A stretch of DNA of 64,000 bases from an uncultured Porphyromonadaceae bacterium. GTDB lineage: Bacteria; Bacteroidota; Bacteroidia; Bacteroidales; Muribaculaceae. Shown here piece by piece: positions 49,144 through 58,666 of this stretch. Under the pieces are notes generated by a model. That model was not told the origin of the DNA. It searched no databases and saw only the letters and a program-made list of their open reading frames with translations. How positions within the stretch are numbered: position 1 is the stretch's first letter; the number at the start of each line of letters is the position of its first letter. The position numbers and the translations under genes are program-made. The stretch is taken from contig CAMWID010000001.1 of the NCBI GenBank assembly GCA_947174235.1, forward strand, positions 1 through 64,000, written 5' to 3'.

Positions 49144-50712
49144 ATGGATGATCTAATGACAGTAGTCGACTGGTCAAGATGGCAATTCGCACTCACCGCC
49201 ATCTACCATTGGCTTTTCGTACCTCTCACCCTCGGGCTTTCCCTGATAGTAGCCGTCATGGAAAGTCTCTATCTGAAAACCAAATCAGGGAAATGGCTCG
49301 CCGCCACAAAATTCTGGATGACTCTTTTCGGCATTAATTTTGCCATAGGTGTGGCTACCGGATTGATTCTTGAATTCGAGTTCGGCACAAACTGGAGCAA
49401 TTATTCCTGGTTCGTAGGCGATATATTCGGAGCCCCGCTCGCTATCGAAGGACTCGTGGCATTTTTTATGGAAGCCACATTCGTGGCTGTGATGTTCTTC
49501 GGATGGGGAAAAGTCAGCCCACGCTTCCACCTCGCATCCACCTGGCTCACCTGGCTCGGGGCTTCCATATCCGCATTGTGGATACTTGTGGCAAACGCCT
49601 GGATGCAATATCCCGTCGGCATGCAGTTCGACCCCGCACAGATGAGAAACGTAATGGACAACTTCTGGGCACTCTTCTCAGGAATCGCCGTCAACAAATA
49701 TATGCACGCGGTATTTTCGGGATGGGCGCTGTCAGGTGTGTTCGTAATTGGAGTGAGCTGCTGGCTACTTATGAAGAAACGCAACCAGCCTTTTGCCTTG
49801 CGGTCTATCAAGGTCGGAGGCTGGATAGGTCTCGTCGGTCTCCTTCTCACGATGTGGACCGGTGACGGCTCCGCAGTGGAAGTCACTAAACACCAGCCCA
49901 TGAAACTGGCAGCCATGGAAGGTCTCTATCATGGATCCACTTCTCAGAGCATCGTAGCCGCAGGCATTGTCAACCCCCACAAGACATGGGACAATGACGA
50001 AGACGAATATCTTTTTGACATAGCAATCCCCTACGGACTGTCTATTCTTGCCAAACATGATCCCTCTGCTTTTGTGCCGGGTATCGCCGATATCGTAAAC
50101 GGCGTGGACATAAATGAAAACGGGGATACGGTCAACACTGTGAGCTATCAGGAACGCATACGCCTCGGTAAACTTTCACACGAGGCTCTCAGAGCATACG
50201 ACATAGCCAGGGCAAGCCATGATGAAGACGCCATGGCGAAAGCCGCCGATGACCTGAAAGCTTATTATCCATACTTCGGATACGGATATTTTGACTCTGT
50301 CGATGAGGCTATCCCACCCGTGGCGGTAACATTTTATGCTTTCCGCGTGATGGTGATACTCGGAAGCTATTTTCTCCTGTTTTTCATTGTGGCACTTTTC
50401 GCAGCATACCGGAAGGATTGGCTGCAACGCCACAAATGGCTGCAATGGATCGCCATTGTTTCCGTTCCGTTCATGTGGCTCTGCTCCGAAGCAGGATGGA
50501 TGGTGGCGGAAGTGGGACGACAGCCGTGGACGGTACAGGATCTTCTCCCGACTAAAGCGGCGATCTCGGAAATATCTTCGGCTTCGGTAATAACCACTTT
50601 CTGGATGTTTGCCGTGATTTTCACCGTGCTTCTCGTAGCGGAAGTGAGCATCATGCTCAAGCAGATCAACAAGAATTCTCAAAAAAATTTAGAAATCGAT
50701 AACGCACATTAA
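49144..50712 (+). CDS. cydA: cytochrome bd ubiquinol oxidase subunit I
   Basis: WSRWQFALTAIYHWLFVPLTLGLS, GDGSAVEVTKHQPMKLAAMEGLY, WMVAEVGRQPWTVQDLLPT. Confidence 0.97.
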   Translation: MDDLMTVVDWSRWQFALTAIYHWLFVPLTLGLSLIVAVMESLYLKTKSGKWLAATKFWMTLFGINFAIGVATGLILEFEFGTNWSNYSWFVGDIFGAPLAIEGLVAFFMEATFVAVMFFGWGKVSPRFHLASTWLTWLGASISALWILVANAWMQYPVGMQFDPAQMRNVMDNFWALFSGIAVNKYMHAVFSGWALSGVFVIGVSCWLLMKKRNQPFALRSIKVGGWIGLVGLLLTMWTGDGSAVEVTKHQPMKLAAMEGLYHGSTSQSIVAAGIVNPHKTWDNDEDEYLFDIAIPYGLSILAKHDPSAFVPGIADIVNGVDINENGDTVNTVSYQERIRLGKLSHEALRAYDIARASHDEDAMAKAADDLKAYYPYFGYGYFDSVDEAIPPVAVTFYAFRVMVILGSYFLLFFIVALFAAYRKDWLQRHKWLQWIAIVSVPFMWLCSEAGWMVAEVGRQPWTVQDLLPTKAAISEISSASVITTFWMFAVIFTVLLVAEVSIMLKQINKNSQKNLEIDNAH

Positions 50713-50715
50713 GTC

Positions 50716-51867
50716 ATGACTCTCGAATATCTTCAAAATTATTGGTGGCTGCTCATATCCGTGCTCGGAGGCATCCTCGTGTTTCTGCTTTTTGTGCAGG
50801 GTGGACAGTCAATGCTTCTCGGCGCCGCCACTAAAGAACGGCGTGATCTTATAGTCAACTCCATGGGAAGGAAATGGGAACTCACATTCACCACTCTCGT
50901 GACCTTCGGAGGCGCATTTTTCGCATCTTTCCCCTTGTTTTATTCCACAAGCTTCGGAGGCGCTTACTGGCTCTGGATCCTTATTCTCTTCAGCTTCATT
51001 GTCCAGGCTGTAAGCTATGAATACCGCAACAAGGCAGGCAATGTATACGGCACACGGACATACGACATATTCCTGTTTATCAACGGATGTGTGGGATGCA
51101 TTCTTTTAGGAGTTGCCGTATCCATGTTTTTCTTTGGAGCGCAATTCACCGTAAGCCGCGGGAATCTTCTTGACCCGGGCAGTCCGGTGATTTCACAATG
51201 GGCTTCTACCCATGGCTTCGAGGCTATATTCAACTGGAAGAATCTCGTTCTTGGAGTTGCAGTCCTGTTTCTTGCAAGAATGCAAGCCGCTCTTTATATG
51301 ATGAACAACATCACCGATGACCCTGATTTTTACAACATTCTTAAAAACAAGGCTCTGGTCAACGGCGGCATATTCGTTGTCTTCTTCCTGTGGTTTCTCG
51401 CCATGCTCTGCACCGCCACAGGATATACCGTCACTACCAATGCAGACTACACTGTAGACGTCTCCGAGACTGCATATAAGTATTTCAATAACTTCATTGA
51501 AATATGGTGGGCAGGAGCGGCGCTCCTCATTGGAGTCGTGCTTGTGCTTTTCGGTCTTATCAAATCATGCTTCTGCACCCATTGGACAAAAGGGATCTGG
51601 TTTACCGGAACCGGGACTTTTCTTGCAGTGATTTCTCTTTTCTGGGTTGCCGGATATAATGATACTGCATTCTATCCTTCGCTGCTTGATCCGGGTTCTT
51701 CCCTCTCCATACGCAATGCTTCTTCCTCTGAATTCACATTGACAGCGATGAGTTACGTTTCCATTGTCGTTCCTTTTGTATTGGCTTATATCGCTTATGT
51801 ATGGAATTCCATGGATAAGAAAAAACTCACTCCTGAGGAACTTCAAAACACAAGCCACAAATATTAG
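50716..51867 (+). CDS. cydB: cytochrome bd ubiquinol oxidase subunit II
   Basis: LLISVLGGILVFLLFVQGGQSML, NSMGRKWELTFTTLVTFGGAFFASFPLFYSTSFGGAYW. Confidence 0.96.
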   Translation: MTLEYLQNYWWLLISVLGGILVFLLFVQGGQSMLLGAATKERRDLIVNSMGRKWELTFTTLVTFGGAFFASFPLFYSTSFGGAYWLWILILFSFIVQAVSYEYRNKAGNVYGTRTYDIFLFINGCVGCILLGVAVSMFFFGAQFTVSRGNLLDPGSPVISQWASTHGFEAIFNWKNLVLGVAVLFLARMQAALYMMNNITDDPDFYNILKNKALVNGGIFVVFFLWFLAMLCTATGYTVTTNADYTVDVSETAYKYFNNFIEIWWAGAALLIGVVLVLFGLIKSCFCTHWTKGIWFTGTGTFLAVISLFWVAGYNDTAFYPSLLDPGSSLSIRNASSSEFTLTAMSYVSIVVPFVLAYIAYVWNSMDKKKLTPEELQNTSHKY

Positions 51868-52287
51868 ACCCCATCTCACAAAAAATATTAACGCAGGGGC
51901 GGTGTATTTTCAAGGAAATTCCGCAAGTTAAAGAGGGAGTGTAGCGGGCTACACGACCGATGAGACTTGGCGGAATTTACCGAAAAGACACCGGACGGAG
52001 GTAACTTTATTCCCACAGACTGGATTCAGTCATTTACGTACATGGCAAATTTCCCCGTTCGAGGAAACAGGGTGTCATTCATCGTATGTATACTATGCTC
52101 AGGCGAAGTATCGAAGCATGAAGAAGACACCACCTGCCAAAAACATCTGATTACCTTTGCCTCGCAGCTTCCGGTCATCTTTGGCCTTTTGGTTCAGTCG
52201 CATAGCCCGCTATGCTCCCTCACCTGCAAGACCAAATCTGACCGAAATCTGCGACCCCTGCGTTAACATTTTTTGTGAGATGGGGTC
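51867..52287. mobile_element. MITE-like non-autonomous element (421 bp)
   Basis: 34-nt inverted repeats 51866..51899 / 52255..52288 with one mismatch (AGACCCCATCTCACAAAAAATRTTAACGCAGGGG); flanking TTA duplication (51864..51866 and 52288..52290); no transposase. Confidence 0.75.
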
Positions 52288-52329
52288 TTAGCCTCCGACA
52301 AAACAGAGGGGGAATATCCGCGTTATAAT

Positions 52330-52360
52330 AGTGTCGTCGCTCCGCAAGAGCGGCGACACT
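52330..52360 (+). terminator. hairpin downstream of cydB/MITE
   Basis: AGTGTCGTCGCTC-CGCAA-GAGCGGCGACACT 13-bp stem; no strong T tract. Confidence 0.45.
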
Positions 52361-52406
52361 TCCGTATCCTCCTCCCGTCCCCTTTCTTAATTTTTCACTA
52401 TAGAAA

Positions 52407-53006
52407 ATGTCTGAACTTAACAATCAAAATCCTTCCAGGGACTCTTATTGGAGCCTCTTTTCCACATTCTTCAAGATCGGTGCATTCACCTTTGGCGGAG
52501 GATGGGCGATGATCTCTATAATCGAGAGGGAGATCGTAGACAAGCACCATTGGATAGAACGGGATGATTTCCTTGACCTTCTTGCGATCGCTCAGTCACT
52601 TCCGGGGATTCTCGCCGTAAACATAGCCACAGCCGTGGGCGACAAGATCAAGGGCGGGAAAGGAAGCGTGGCTGCCGCCGTCGGTACAATATTGCCCTCC
52701 TTTCTCATAATCCTCTTCATCGCGATATTCCTGACTCCGGACATCATAAAAAACAACCGTGTCATATCATCCGTATTCATGGGGATACGCCCTGCGGTCG
52801 TGGCTCTCATAATTGCTCCGGTGATAACCTCTGCAAAAGCAGCAAAACTTCAATGGAAAACCGTATGGATACCGTTAGTAGTCGCGTTAATGATCTCCAT
52901 TGACCAAGGTTTCATCTCCAACCCCATATTATATATCGTTCTCGGCGCACTGGGAGGTTTTATTTTCTGGTGGCTTCCGCGCAGAAAAAATATTGAAAAG
53001 AAATGA
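52407..53006 (+). CDS. chromate transporter (short CHR subunit)
   Basis: FFKIGAFTFGGGWAMISIIEREIVDKHHWIERDDFLDLLAIAQSLPGILAVNIATAVG. Confidence 0.92.
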   Translation: MSELNNQNPSRDSYWSLFSTFFKIGAFTFGGGWAMISIIEREIVDKHHWIERDDFLDLLAIAQSLPGILAVNIATAVGDKIKGGKGSVAAAVGTILPSFLIILFIAIFLTPDIIKNNRVISSVFMGIRPAVVALIIAPVITSAKAAKLQWKTVWIPLVVALMISIDQGFISNPILYIVLGALGGFIFWWLPRRKNIEKK

Positions 53007-53611
53007 CTATATACTGGCAACTGATCTGGGCGTACATAAAGATCGGGATTTTCGGATTCGGCGGCGGTTACGCCATGCTGTCGCTCGTGGAGAAAGCGGT
53101 GGTCAGCCCCGGGTGGATCTCGGAGACAATGTTCACCGACATAGTGGCGATCTCTCAGATGACCCCCGGTCCCATAGGGATCAATTCGGCCACATACATC
53201 GGTTTTGTAGCCCCCGGAAGTGTCAACCCTGCCCTCTCCGGAATAGGATGGGCGCTTCTGGGATCATGTCTCGCCACTCTCGCGGTGGTGGTTCCCAGTT
53301 TCATACTGGTATTATATAGTTCTCATTTCATACGCCGCCATAGCGAAAGCGGGGTAATAAAAGCCATATTCTCCGGTCTGAGACCTGTCGTGGTGGGTTT
53401 GATCGCTTCGGCAGCGATCATGCTTATGAACACCGCCAACTTCAATCCCAACGGAATAAGCTGGCAACTATGGGTAAACATCGCCATTTGTGCGATAGCA
53501 TTTGTTCTTGTTTACTTTCCTATAAAACTCAAAGAAAAAACGATACAACTTCATCCTATTCTCATTATAGTGATGGCAGGGATCGCAGGATTCCTGATCT
53601 ACGGTCTCTAA
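53003..53611 (+). CDS. chromate transporter (short CHR subunit)
   Basis: YIKIGIFGFGGGYAMLSLVEKAVV, IVAISQMTPGPIGINSATYIGF; ATGA overlap with preceding gene. Confidence 0.92.
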   Translation: MTIYWQLIWAYIKIGIFGFGGGYAMLSLVEKAVVSPGWISETMFTDIVAISQMTPGPIGINSATYIGFVAPGSVNPALSGIGWALLGSCLATLAVVVPSFILVLYSSHFIRRHSESGVIKAIFSGLRPVVVGLIASAAIMLMNTANFNPNGISWQLWVNIAICAIAFVLVYFPIKLKEKTIQLHPILIIVMAGIAGFLIYGL

Positions 53612-53644
53612 AAACCGTATAATCACAAATACTAACCCCATAAT

Positions 53645-54949
53645 ATGAATGACGATAAGCAATATGAGGAAGCGCTGTCTTTCCTCTTCAGCCAATTGCC
53701 GATGTTTTCACGTGTCGGCGCTGCGGCATACAAGCCGGGACTTGACACAAGTCTGGCAATTGATAAATTTTTCAATCACCCCCACCGTAAATTCAAATCG
53801 GTTCATGTGGGAGGCACCAATGGGAAAGGGAGCACATCCCACATGCTCGCAGCAGTATTGCAGGCACAAGGTTACAAGACCGGACTCTACACCTCGCCGC
53901 ATCTCGTGGATTTCAGGGAAAGAATGAGAGTCAACGGTGAAATGATACCACGCCGGAAGGTGATTGATTTTGTAAACAAATGGAAAAACTGCGGATATGA
54001 CGGGCATCCCTCCTTCTTTGAACTGACCATGATGATGGCGTTCAACTGGTTTGCGGAAGAAAACGTGGACTATGCAATAATTGAGGTCGGAATGGGTGGA
54101 AGGCTCGACTCCACCAACATAATTACTCCGGAGGTGTGCGTCATTACAAATATTTCAAACGACCACACACAGTTTCTTGGCGACACTCTTCCGAAGATCG
54201 CGACTGAGAAAGCGGGAATCATCAAGAAAGGGATTCCTGTTGTCATCGGGGAAGCGGAGGGAGAGATAAGAAAAGTATTCGATGATAAAGCTACAGAAAC
54301 GGGAGCCCCGATTATTTTTGCAGAAGACAATACCCGGATCCATTCAATTTCCATGGCAAAAGAAAATGGTTGGGATTGCTGTTGCAGGGAAGGCAGCGTT
54401 GTAATTCCGTTGCCCGGCGACTACCAGAAAAAAAATATCAATACAGTTCTGAATGCAATTGATGCAATGCGTGGAGCCGGAATAGAAATATCTGATGAAA
54501 ATGTGTTGACCGGTCTTGCCCATGTGGATACGCTTACCGGTTTAAAAGGAAGATGGACGGTTCTCCGGAACGATCCTCTCGTAATCGCGGATACAGGTCA
54601 CAACATCGCAGGGATAACCTACAACATGGCTCAATTGCGGCGTATCTTGCAAGAACGAAAAGGAGGAAATCTGAGGATCGTCATAGGGTTCGTGGCAGAC
54701 AAGACCATCGACAAGATTCTTCGTCTGCTTCCGGAAGATGCCGAATATTATCTGACAAACGCGCAGATTCCGCGTGCGCTTCCGGTCGCGCAATTGAAAG
54801 AACGGTTTGATGCGGCAGGACTTCAGGGACAATGTTTCCCGGATGTGAAGACTGCTTATGACGCCGCGATGTCATGCGCTTCGCCGGAAGACATTGTATT
54901 TGTAGGAGGATCCACATTTATTGTGGCGGATCTCTTCGGATCATTGTAA
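53645..54949 (+). CDS. folC: bifunctional folylpolyglutamate synthase/dihydrofolate synthase
   Basis: VHVGGTNGKGSTSHMLAAVLQAQGYKTGLYTSPHL, IIEVGMGGRLDSTNII, VITNISNDHTQFLGDTLPKIATEKAGIIK. Confidence 0.96.
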   Translation: MNDDKQYEEALSFLFSQLPMFSRVGAAAYKPGLDTSLAIDKFFNHPHRKFKSVHVGGTNGKGSTSHMLAAVLQAQGYKTGLYTSPHLVDFRERMRVNGEMIPRRKVIDFVNKWKNCGYDGHPSFFELTMMMAFNWFAEENVDYAIIEVGMGGRLDSTNIITPEVCVITNISNDHTQFLGDTLPKIATEKAGIIKKGIPVVIGEAEGEIRKVFDDKATETGAPIIFAEDNTRIHSISMAKENGWDCCCREGSVVIPLPGDYQKKNINTVLNAIDAMRGAGIEISDENVLTGLAHVDTLTGLKGRWTVLRNDPLVIADTGHNIAGITYNMAQLRRILQERKGGNLRIVIGFVADKTIDKILRLLPEDAEYYLTNAQIPRALPVAQLKERFDAAGLQGQCFPDVKTAYDAAMSCASPEDIVFVGGSTFIVADLFGSL

Positions 54950-55077
54950 CGGCACGATCAATATCCTTCCAAGGCATGTATTTCGTTAACATTTTTAACT
55001 TAACAATCATAAATATTTAAAATAGATTAAAAACCGGACATCCGATTGAACCAAACGGCATCTACGGTTGTCATATT

Positions 55078-55166
55078 ATCAGAAAATCGTTTCATGATGT
55101 TAGGTTAGTTAAAAGTATTATGGAAATCGGGAAAAGGTCGATGTGAATCGGCCTTTTTCTTTTTTA
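55078..55166 (+). ncRNA. putative sRNA gene, tandem copy 1
   Basis: ATCAGAAAATCGTTTCATGATGTTAGGTTAGTTAAAAGTATTATGGAAA... ending in AAGGTCGAT-GTGA-ATCGGCCTT plus T tract; repeated downstream. Confidence 0.55.
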
Positions 55167-55274
55167 TAATCCCGGCGACCAAACACGCGTCCTGCTTCTG
55201 CTTTCCCGGTCAACAAAAAATATCAGAAAAAATACATTCCACGTAAAACCTTTTTCCTACTGCGATGTTATAAT

Positions 55275-55359
55275 ATCAGAAAATCGTTTCATGATGTTAG
55301 GTTAGTTAAAAAGTATTATGGAAAAATGAAGGTCGATGTGAATCGGCCTTTATTTTTTT
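55275..55359 (+). ncRNA. putative sRNA gene, tandem copy 2
   Basis: Same ~50-nt 5' block as copy 1 except one inserted A; same AAGGTCGATGTGAATCGGCCTT hairpin and T tract. Confidence 0.55.
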
Positions 55360-55412
55360 GACGGATTACAATAACCGGTATTATTATAAATCAACGGGTC
55401 TTATTACAAATC

Positions 55413-55448
55413 AACCGGGGATTTCCCCGTTTCAGGGAATCCCCGGTT
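55413..55448 (-). terminator. terminator of rng
   Basis: AACCGGGGATTTCC ... GGAATCCCCGGTT inverted repeat downstream of the rng stop. Confidence 0.65.
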
Positions 55449-55488
55449 TTAAAATTCACGGTTGGATAAAACCATAGCCGTATAAGGG

Positions 55489-57117
55489 CTAATCCTTTTC
55501 TTCATTTACCCCGCTTTTCTGACGGGCATGTGTTTTCGACTGGTTGCTGTTGAAATCGCTTTCCTCCTTGACATCGATTTCTTTTTTCTGATCATCGAAC
55601 ACCTTATATTGCAGATAAGCGAGCGATTCGTCGGCGAGAATTTTGAATCCTCTTCCGTAGCGTCTGCGCCATTTGCCATAAAGTGAAAACATTCCTTTCT
55701 TGATGTAGGCATCAACGTAAGGATGGACATACATTGTAAATTTCTTGACCTTAAGGATATTCACCAGATAATCGAGCTTTTCTCCCAATTTGTCGGTAAA
55801 CAAGAGCGAAGGCTGTATCTCACCCTTTCCAAAGCAAGACGGACAGGTTTCGCTGGTGGTTATATCAAGTGCCGGGCGCACGCGCTGACGCGTGATCTGC
55901 ATGAGTCCGAACTTACTCAACGGGAGGATATTATGGCGCGCACGGTCATTTGCCATCACCTCTTTCATATGGTCGAAGAGAGCCTGACGGTGCTCCGGCT
56001 TGTTCATATCAATAAAATCTATGACAATGATTCCGCCCATGTCGCGCAGTCGCAACTGACGAGCAATCTCATCCGCCGCCTTCAGGTTAACATCCAATGC
56101 GTTGGATTCCTGATCCGGACTCGCCTTACTGCGGTTGCCGGAATTGACATCTATTACGTGGAGAGCCTCCGTATGCTCTATTATAATATAGGCGCCGCTT
56201 TTGAAAGAGACTGTCTTGCCGAATGAGCTCTTTACCTGCCGCGTGATATTGAAATTGTCAAAAATAGGGACATCCTTGTTGTAAAATTTTACAATGTCCT
56301 TATTATCGGGAGCGATGAGCGCCACGTAATTCTGAATCTGGGAGAAAGTCTCCTCCTCGTTGACATAAATGTTCTCAAAATTCGGACTGAAGATATCCCT
56401 GATGACACTTACCGCCCTTGAGTCTTCTTCATATATAAGCATAGGAGGCTGGCTCCTCTGCATCTTGGCTATCGATTCTTCCCAACATTTCACGAGAGTC
56501 TTCATCTCGTTGTTGAGTTCCGCCACTCGTTTGTTTTCAGCCGACGTGCGCACGATAACGCTGAACCCCTTGGGCTTAATGCTTCCGATGAGCTGACGCA
56601 GACGGATTTTCTCTTCCGTCGATTTGATTTTCTGGGAGATCGATATCTTGTCGCCGAAAGGCATCAGGACCATAAAACGCCCTGTGAAGGAAATCTCTGT
56701 CGTAAGGCGCGGACCTTTGGATGAGATTGGTTCTTTCGCGATCTGCACCAGAAGATGCTGTCCGGGCTGGAGCACATTCTGTATCGTACCCTGTTTGGGG
56801 ATGTCGGGCTCGAATTTGAACTTTGAGATATTGGGCACCTTTTTCTTGTCAGCCATCGCCTCCTGGAGGAACTTGGAGTATGAACTGAACTGCGGTCCCA
56901 GGTCAAGATAATGAAGAAAAGCATCTTTTTCATAGCCCACATCGAGAAAAGCCGCGTTGAGACCGGGCATGATCTTCTTCACCTTCGCAAGATAAAGGTC
57001 GCCCACGGCATACGCTATGTTGCGGCTTTCCTTTTGAAGGGACACAAGACGCGAGTCCTCAAGCAACGCGATCGAGATCTCTTTTTGTTGTACGTCTACT
57101 ACTAATTCGCTTTTCAT
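55489..57117 (-). CDS. rng: ribonuclease E/G family protein
   Basis: Rne/Rng family signature (VDVNSGNRSKA, GGIIVIDFIDM, CPSCFGKGEI); 542 aa, lacks an RNase E C-terminal scaffold. Confidence 0.95.
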   Translation of the reverse strand: MKSELVVDVQQKEISIALLEDSRLVSLQKESRNIAYAVGDLYLAKVKKIMPGLNAAFLDVGYEKDAFLHYLDLGPQFSSYSKFLQEAMADKKKVPNISKFKFEPDIPKQGTIQNVLQPGQHLLVQIAKEPISSKGPRLTTEISFTGRFMVLMPFGDKISISQKIKSTEEKIRLRQLIGSIKPKGFSVIVRTSAENKRVAELNNEMKTLVKCWEESIAKMQRSQPPMLIYEEDSRAVSVIRDIFSPNFENIYVNEEETFSQIQNYVALIAPDNKDIVKFYNKDVPIFDNFNITRQVKSSFGKTVSFKSGAYIIIEHTEALHVIDVNSGNRSKASPDQESNALDVNLKAADEIARQLRLRDMGGIIVIDFIDMNKPEHRQALFDHMKEVMANDRARHNILPLSKFGLMQITRQRVRPALDITTSETCPSCFGKGEIQPSLLFTDKLGEKLDYLVNILKVKKFTMYVHPYVDAYIKKGMFSLYGKWRRRYGRGFKILADESLAYLQYKVFDDQKKEIDVKEESDFNSNQSKTHARQKSGVNEEKD

Positions 57118-57183
57118 CTGTAAAAATCATATTCCTCCGCCGTGGCATGGACAACCGCGGACGGGGACGTAAAAAATAAAAAA

Positions 57184-57233
57184 AAGAACAAACTTATTAT
57201 GGGTGAAGGGATCTTCACCCATAGGTTTGTTCT
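57184..57233 (-). terminator. terminator of HU/29-aa gene operon
   Basis: AGAACAAAC...GGGTGAA / TTCACCC...GTTTGTTCT; minus-strand T tract at 57173..57185. Confidence 0.7.
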
Positions 57234-57285
57234 AAGACTGCTGAATCGTCTGTCTTTGGGAAACAATACCTGAGACAACCAGGAA

Positions 57286-57375
57286 TTATTTCTTCTTATG
57301 ACGATTCTTTCTCAGTCTTTTCTTGCGTTTGTGGGTAGCCATCTTGTGGCCTTTTCTTTTCTTTCCGCTTGGCAT
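57286..57375 (-). CDS. 29-aa highly basic protein, candidate ribosomal protein (AURKAIP1/COX24-like, mS38/bS22-type)
   Basis: Hand-translated: MPSGKKRKGHKMATHKRKKRLRKNRHKKK; between HU gene and a terminator. Too short for the supplied ORF track. Confidence 0.75.
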   Translation of the reverse strand: MPSGKKRKGHKMATHKRKKRLRKNRHKKK

Positions 57376-57426
57376 ATTGGTTTATATTTTAGTTAATAAA
57401 AAGTTTCTGATTTTGCCGGATTCCTA

Positions 57427-57699
57427 TCATTTCACCTCGTCAAGAAACACTTTCGAGGGTTTGAATGTGGGCACCTGATGCTCCGGAATCTTGATGGTCG
57501 TGTTCTTGGAGATATTGCGCGCTGTCTTCTCCTTCCTTGTCCTGACAACGAAACTGCCAAAGCCGCGGAGATATATGTTCTCACCGCTCGCCATAGTCTC
57601 TTTCACAACCTCCATAAATTTCTCTACTGTTTCAAGCACCGCGCCTTTCTCAAGACCGGTGGAACGAGAAATCTCACTTACTATCTCAGCTTTTGTCAT
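57427..57699 (-). CDS. HU-family DNA-binding protein
   Basis: MTKAEIVSEISRSTGLEKGAVLETVEKFMEVVKETMASGENIYLRGFGSFVVRTRKEKTARNISKNTTIKIPEHQVPTFKPSKVF. Confidence 0.96.
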   Translation of the reverse strand: MTKAEIVSEISRSTGLEKGAVLETVEKFMEVVKETMASGENIYLRGFGSFVVRTRKEKTARNISKNTTIKIPEHQVPTFKPSKVFLDEVK

Positions 57700-57892
57700 C
57701 TTTATAAAAAAGTATTGTTGTTTTGTCTTGTTTTGTCATCCGGAACGAACTTAATGCTACCGCCTTTAGCCCCGTTTCCGGTTTGGCAGTGCAAATATCG
57801 TAATTTTTTTTCATTCCATAAAAAGTTGCACTTAAAAATCCGGTTTTTTTACTTAATTTTGCCCCCGAAACCAATTCTTATCCCCTATCAGC

Positions 57893-58666
57893 ATGTATTT
57901 TCACTCATTCAACCGCCCGGAATGGATTTTCTTCGATCTTGACGACACTCTTTGGGATTTCGCGTCAAATTCTCTCAGAAGTCTGGAATATATTTTCAAC
58001 GAAACGCATATAATCCGGGAGAAATTTTCATCTTTCGAAGAGTTCATTGATGAATATCATATCCACAATTCAAGAATGTGGGAAGAGTTTGCAAAGGGGA
58101 ATGTCACATCCGGTTTTATAAAGACAGAGCGCTGGAGAGCCACCCTCTTCCCTGACTCCCCGCCACACAATCCACCGGCGGAATGTACTGAAATCAACGA
58201 TATGTATCTTTCAAAACTTGCCACATATCCATATACCGTGGAAGGAGCCATCCCGCTGCTTCGGAATCTCGCCAAATCCAAAATGATAGGAATCGTCTCA
58301 AACGGGTTTACTGACACTCAGTACCGGAAACTAAATAATTCCGGTCTGTGGAAATACATCACCCGGGTCATTGTAAGCGATGAAACCGGGATTCAGAAAC
58401 CAGACCCCAGGATATTCGATTATGCTGTCGCCGAAACCGGAGCAACCGGCATCCCTGTAATGGTCGGAGACAATCCGTACACCGACATCTTGGGAGCATT
58501 GCTCGCAGGATGGAAAGCCGTCTGGTTCAATCCGGCGGGGAAGGAATTTCCGTTTACGAATCAAGATCTGAAAGACAAGGGCATTGATCCTGAGCTATAT
58601 CTCGGCGCAGCCCGGGACATGCAGGAAGTCGGGGAATTAATCACCAAGAGTCACACCGTCAACTGA
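57893..58666 (+). CDS. HAD family hydrolase, YjjG-like (noncanonical nucleotidase)
   Basis: FFDLDDTLWDFASNS, IGIVSNGFTDTQYRKLNNSGLWKYI, KPDPRIFDYAV, MVGDNPYTDILGALLAGWKAVWFNP. Confidence 0.9.
   Translation: MYFHSFNRPEWIFFDLDDTLWDFASNSLRSLEYIFNETHIIREKFSSFEEFIDEYHIHNSRMWEEFAKGNVTSGFIKTERWRATLFPDSPPHNPPAECTEINDMYLSKLATYPYTVEGAIPLLRNLAKSKMIGIVSNGFTDTQYRKLNNSGLWKYITRVIVSDETGIQKPDPRIFDYAVAETGATGIPVMVGDNPYTDILGALLAGWKAVWFNPAGKEFPFTNQDLKDKGIDPELYLGAARDMQEVGELITKSHTVN

Noticed and set aside
51967-52266. 99-aa ORF within the MITE-like element
   Set aside because: Runs into the right terminal repeat, has no domain signature, and the element shows non-coding structure.
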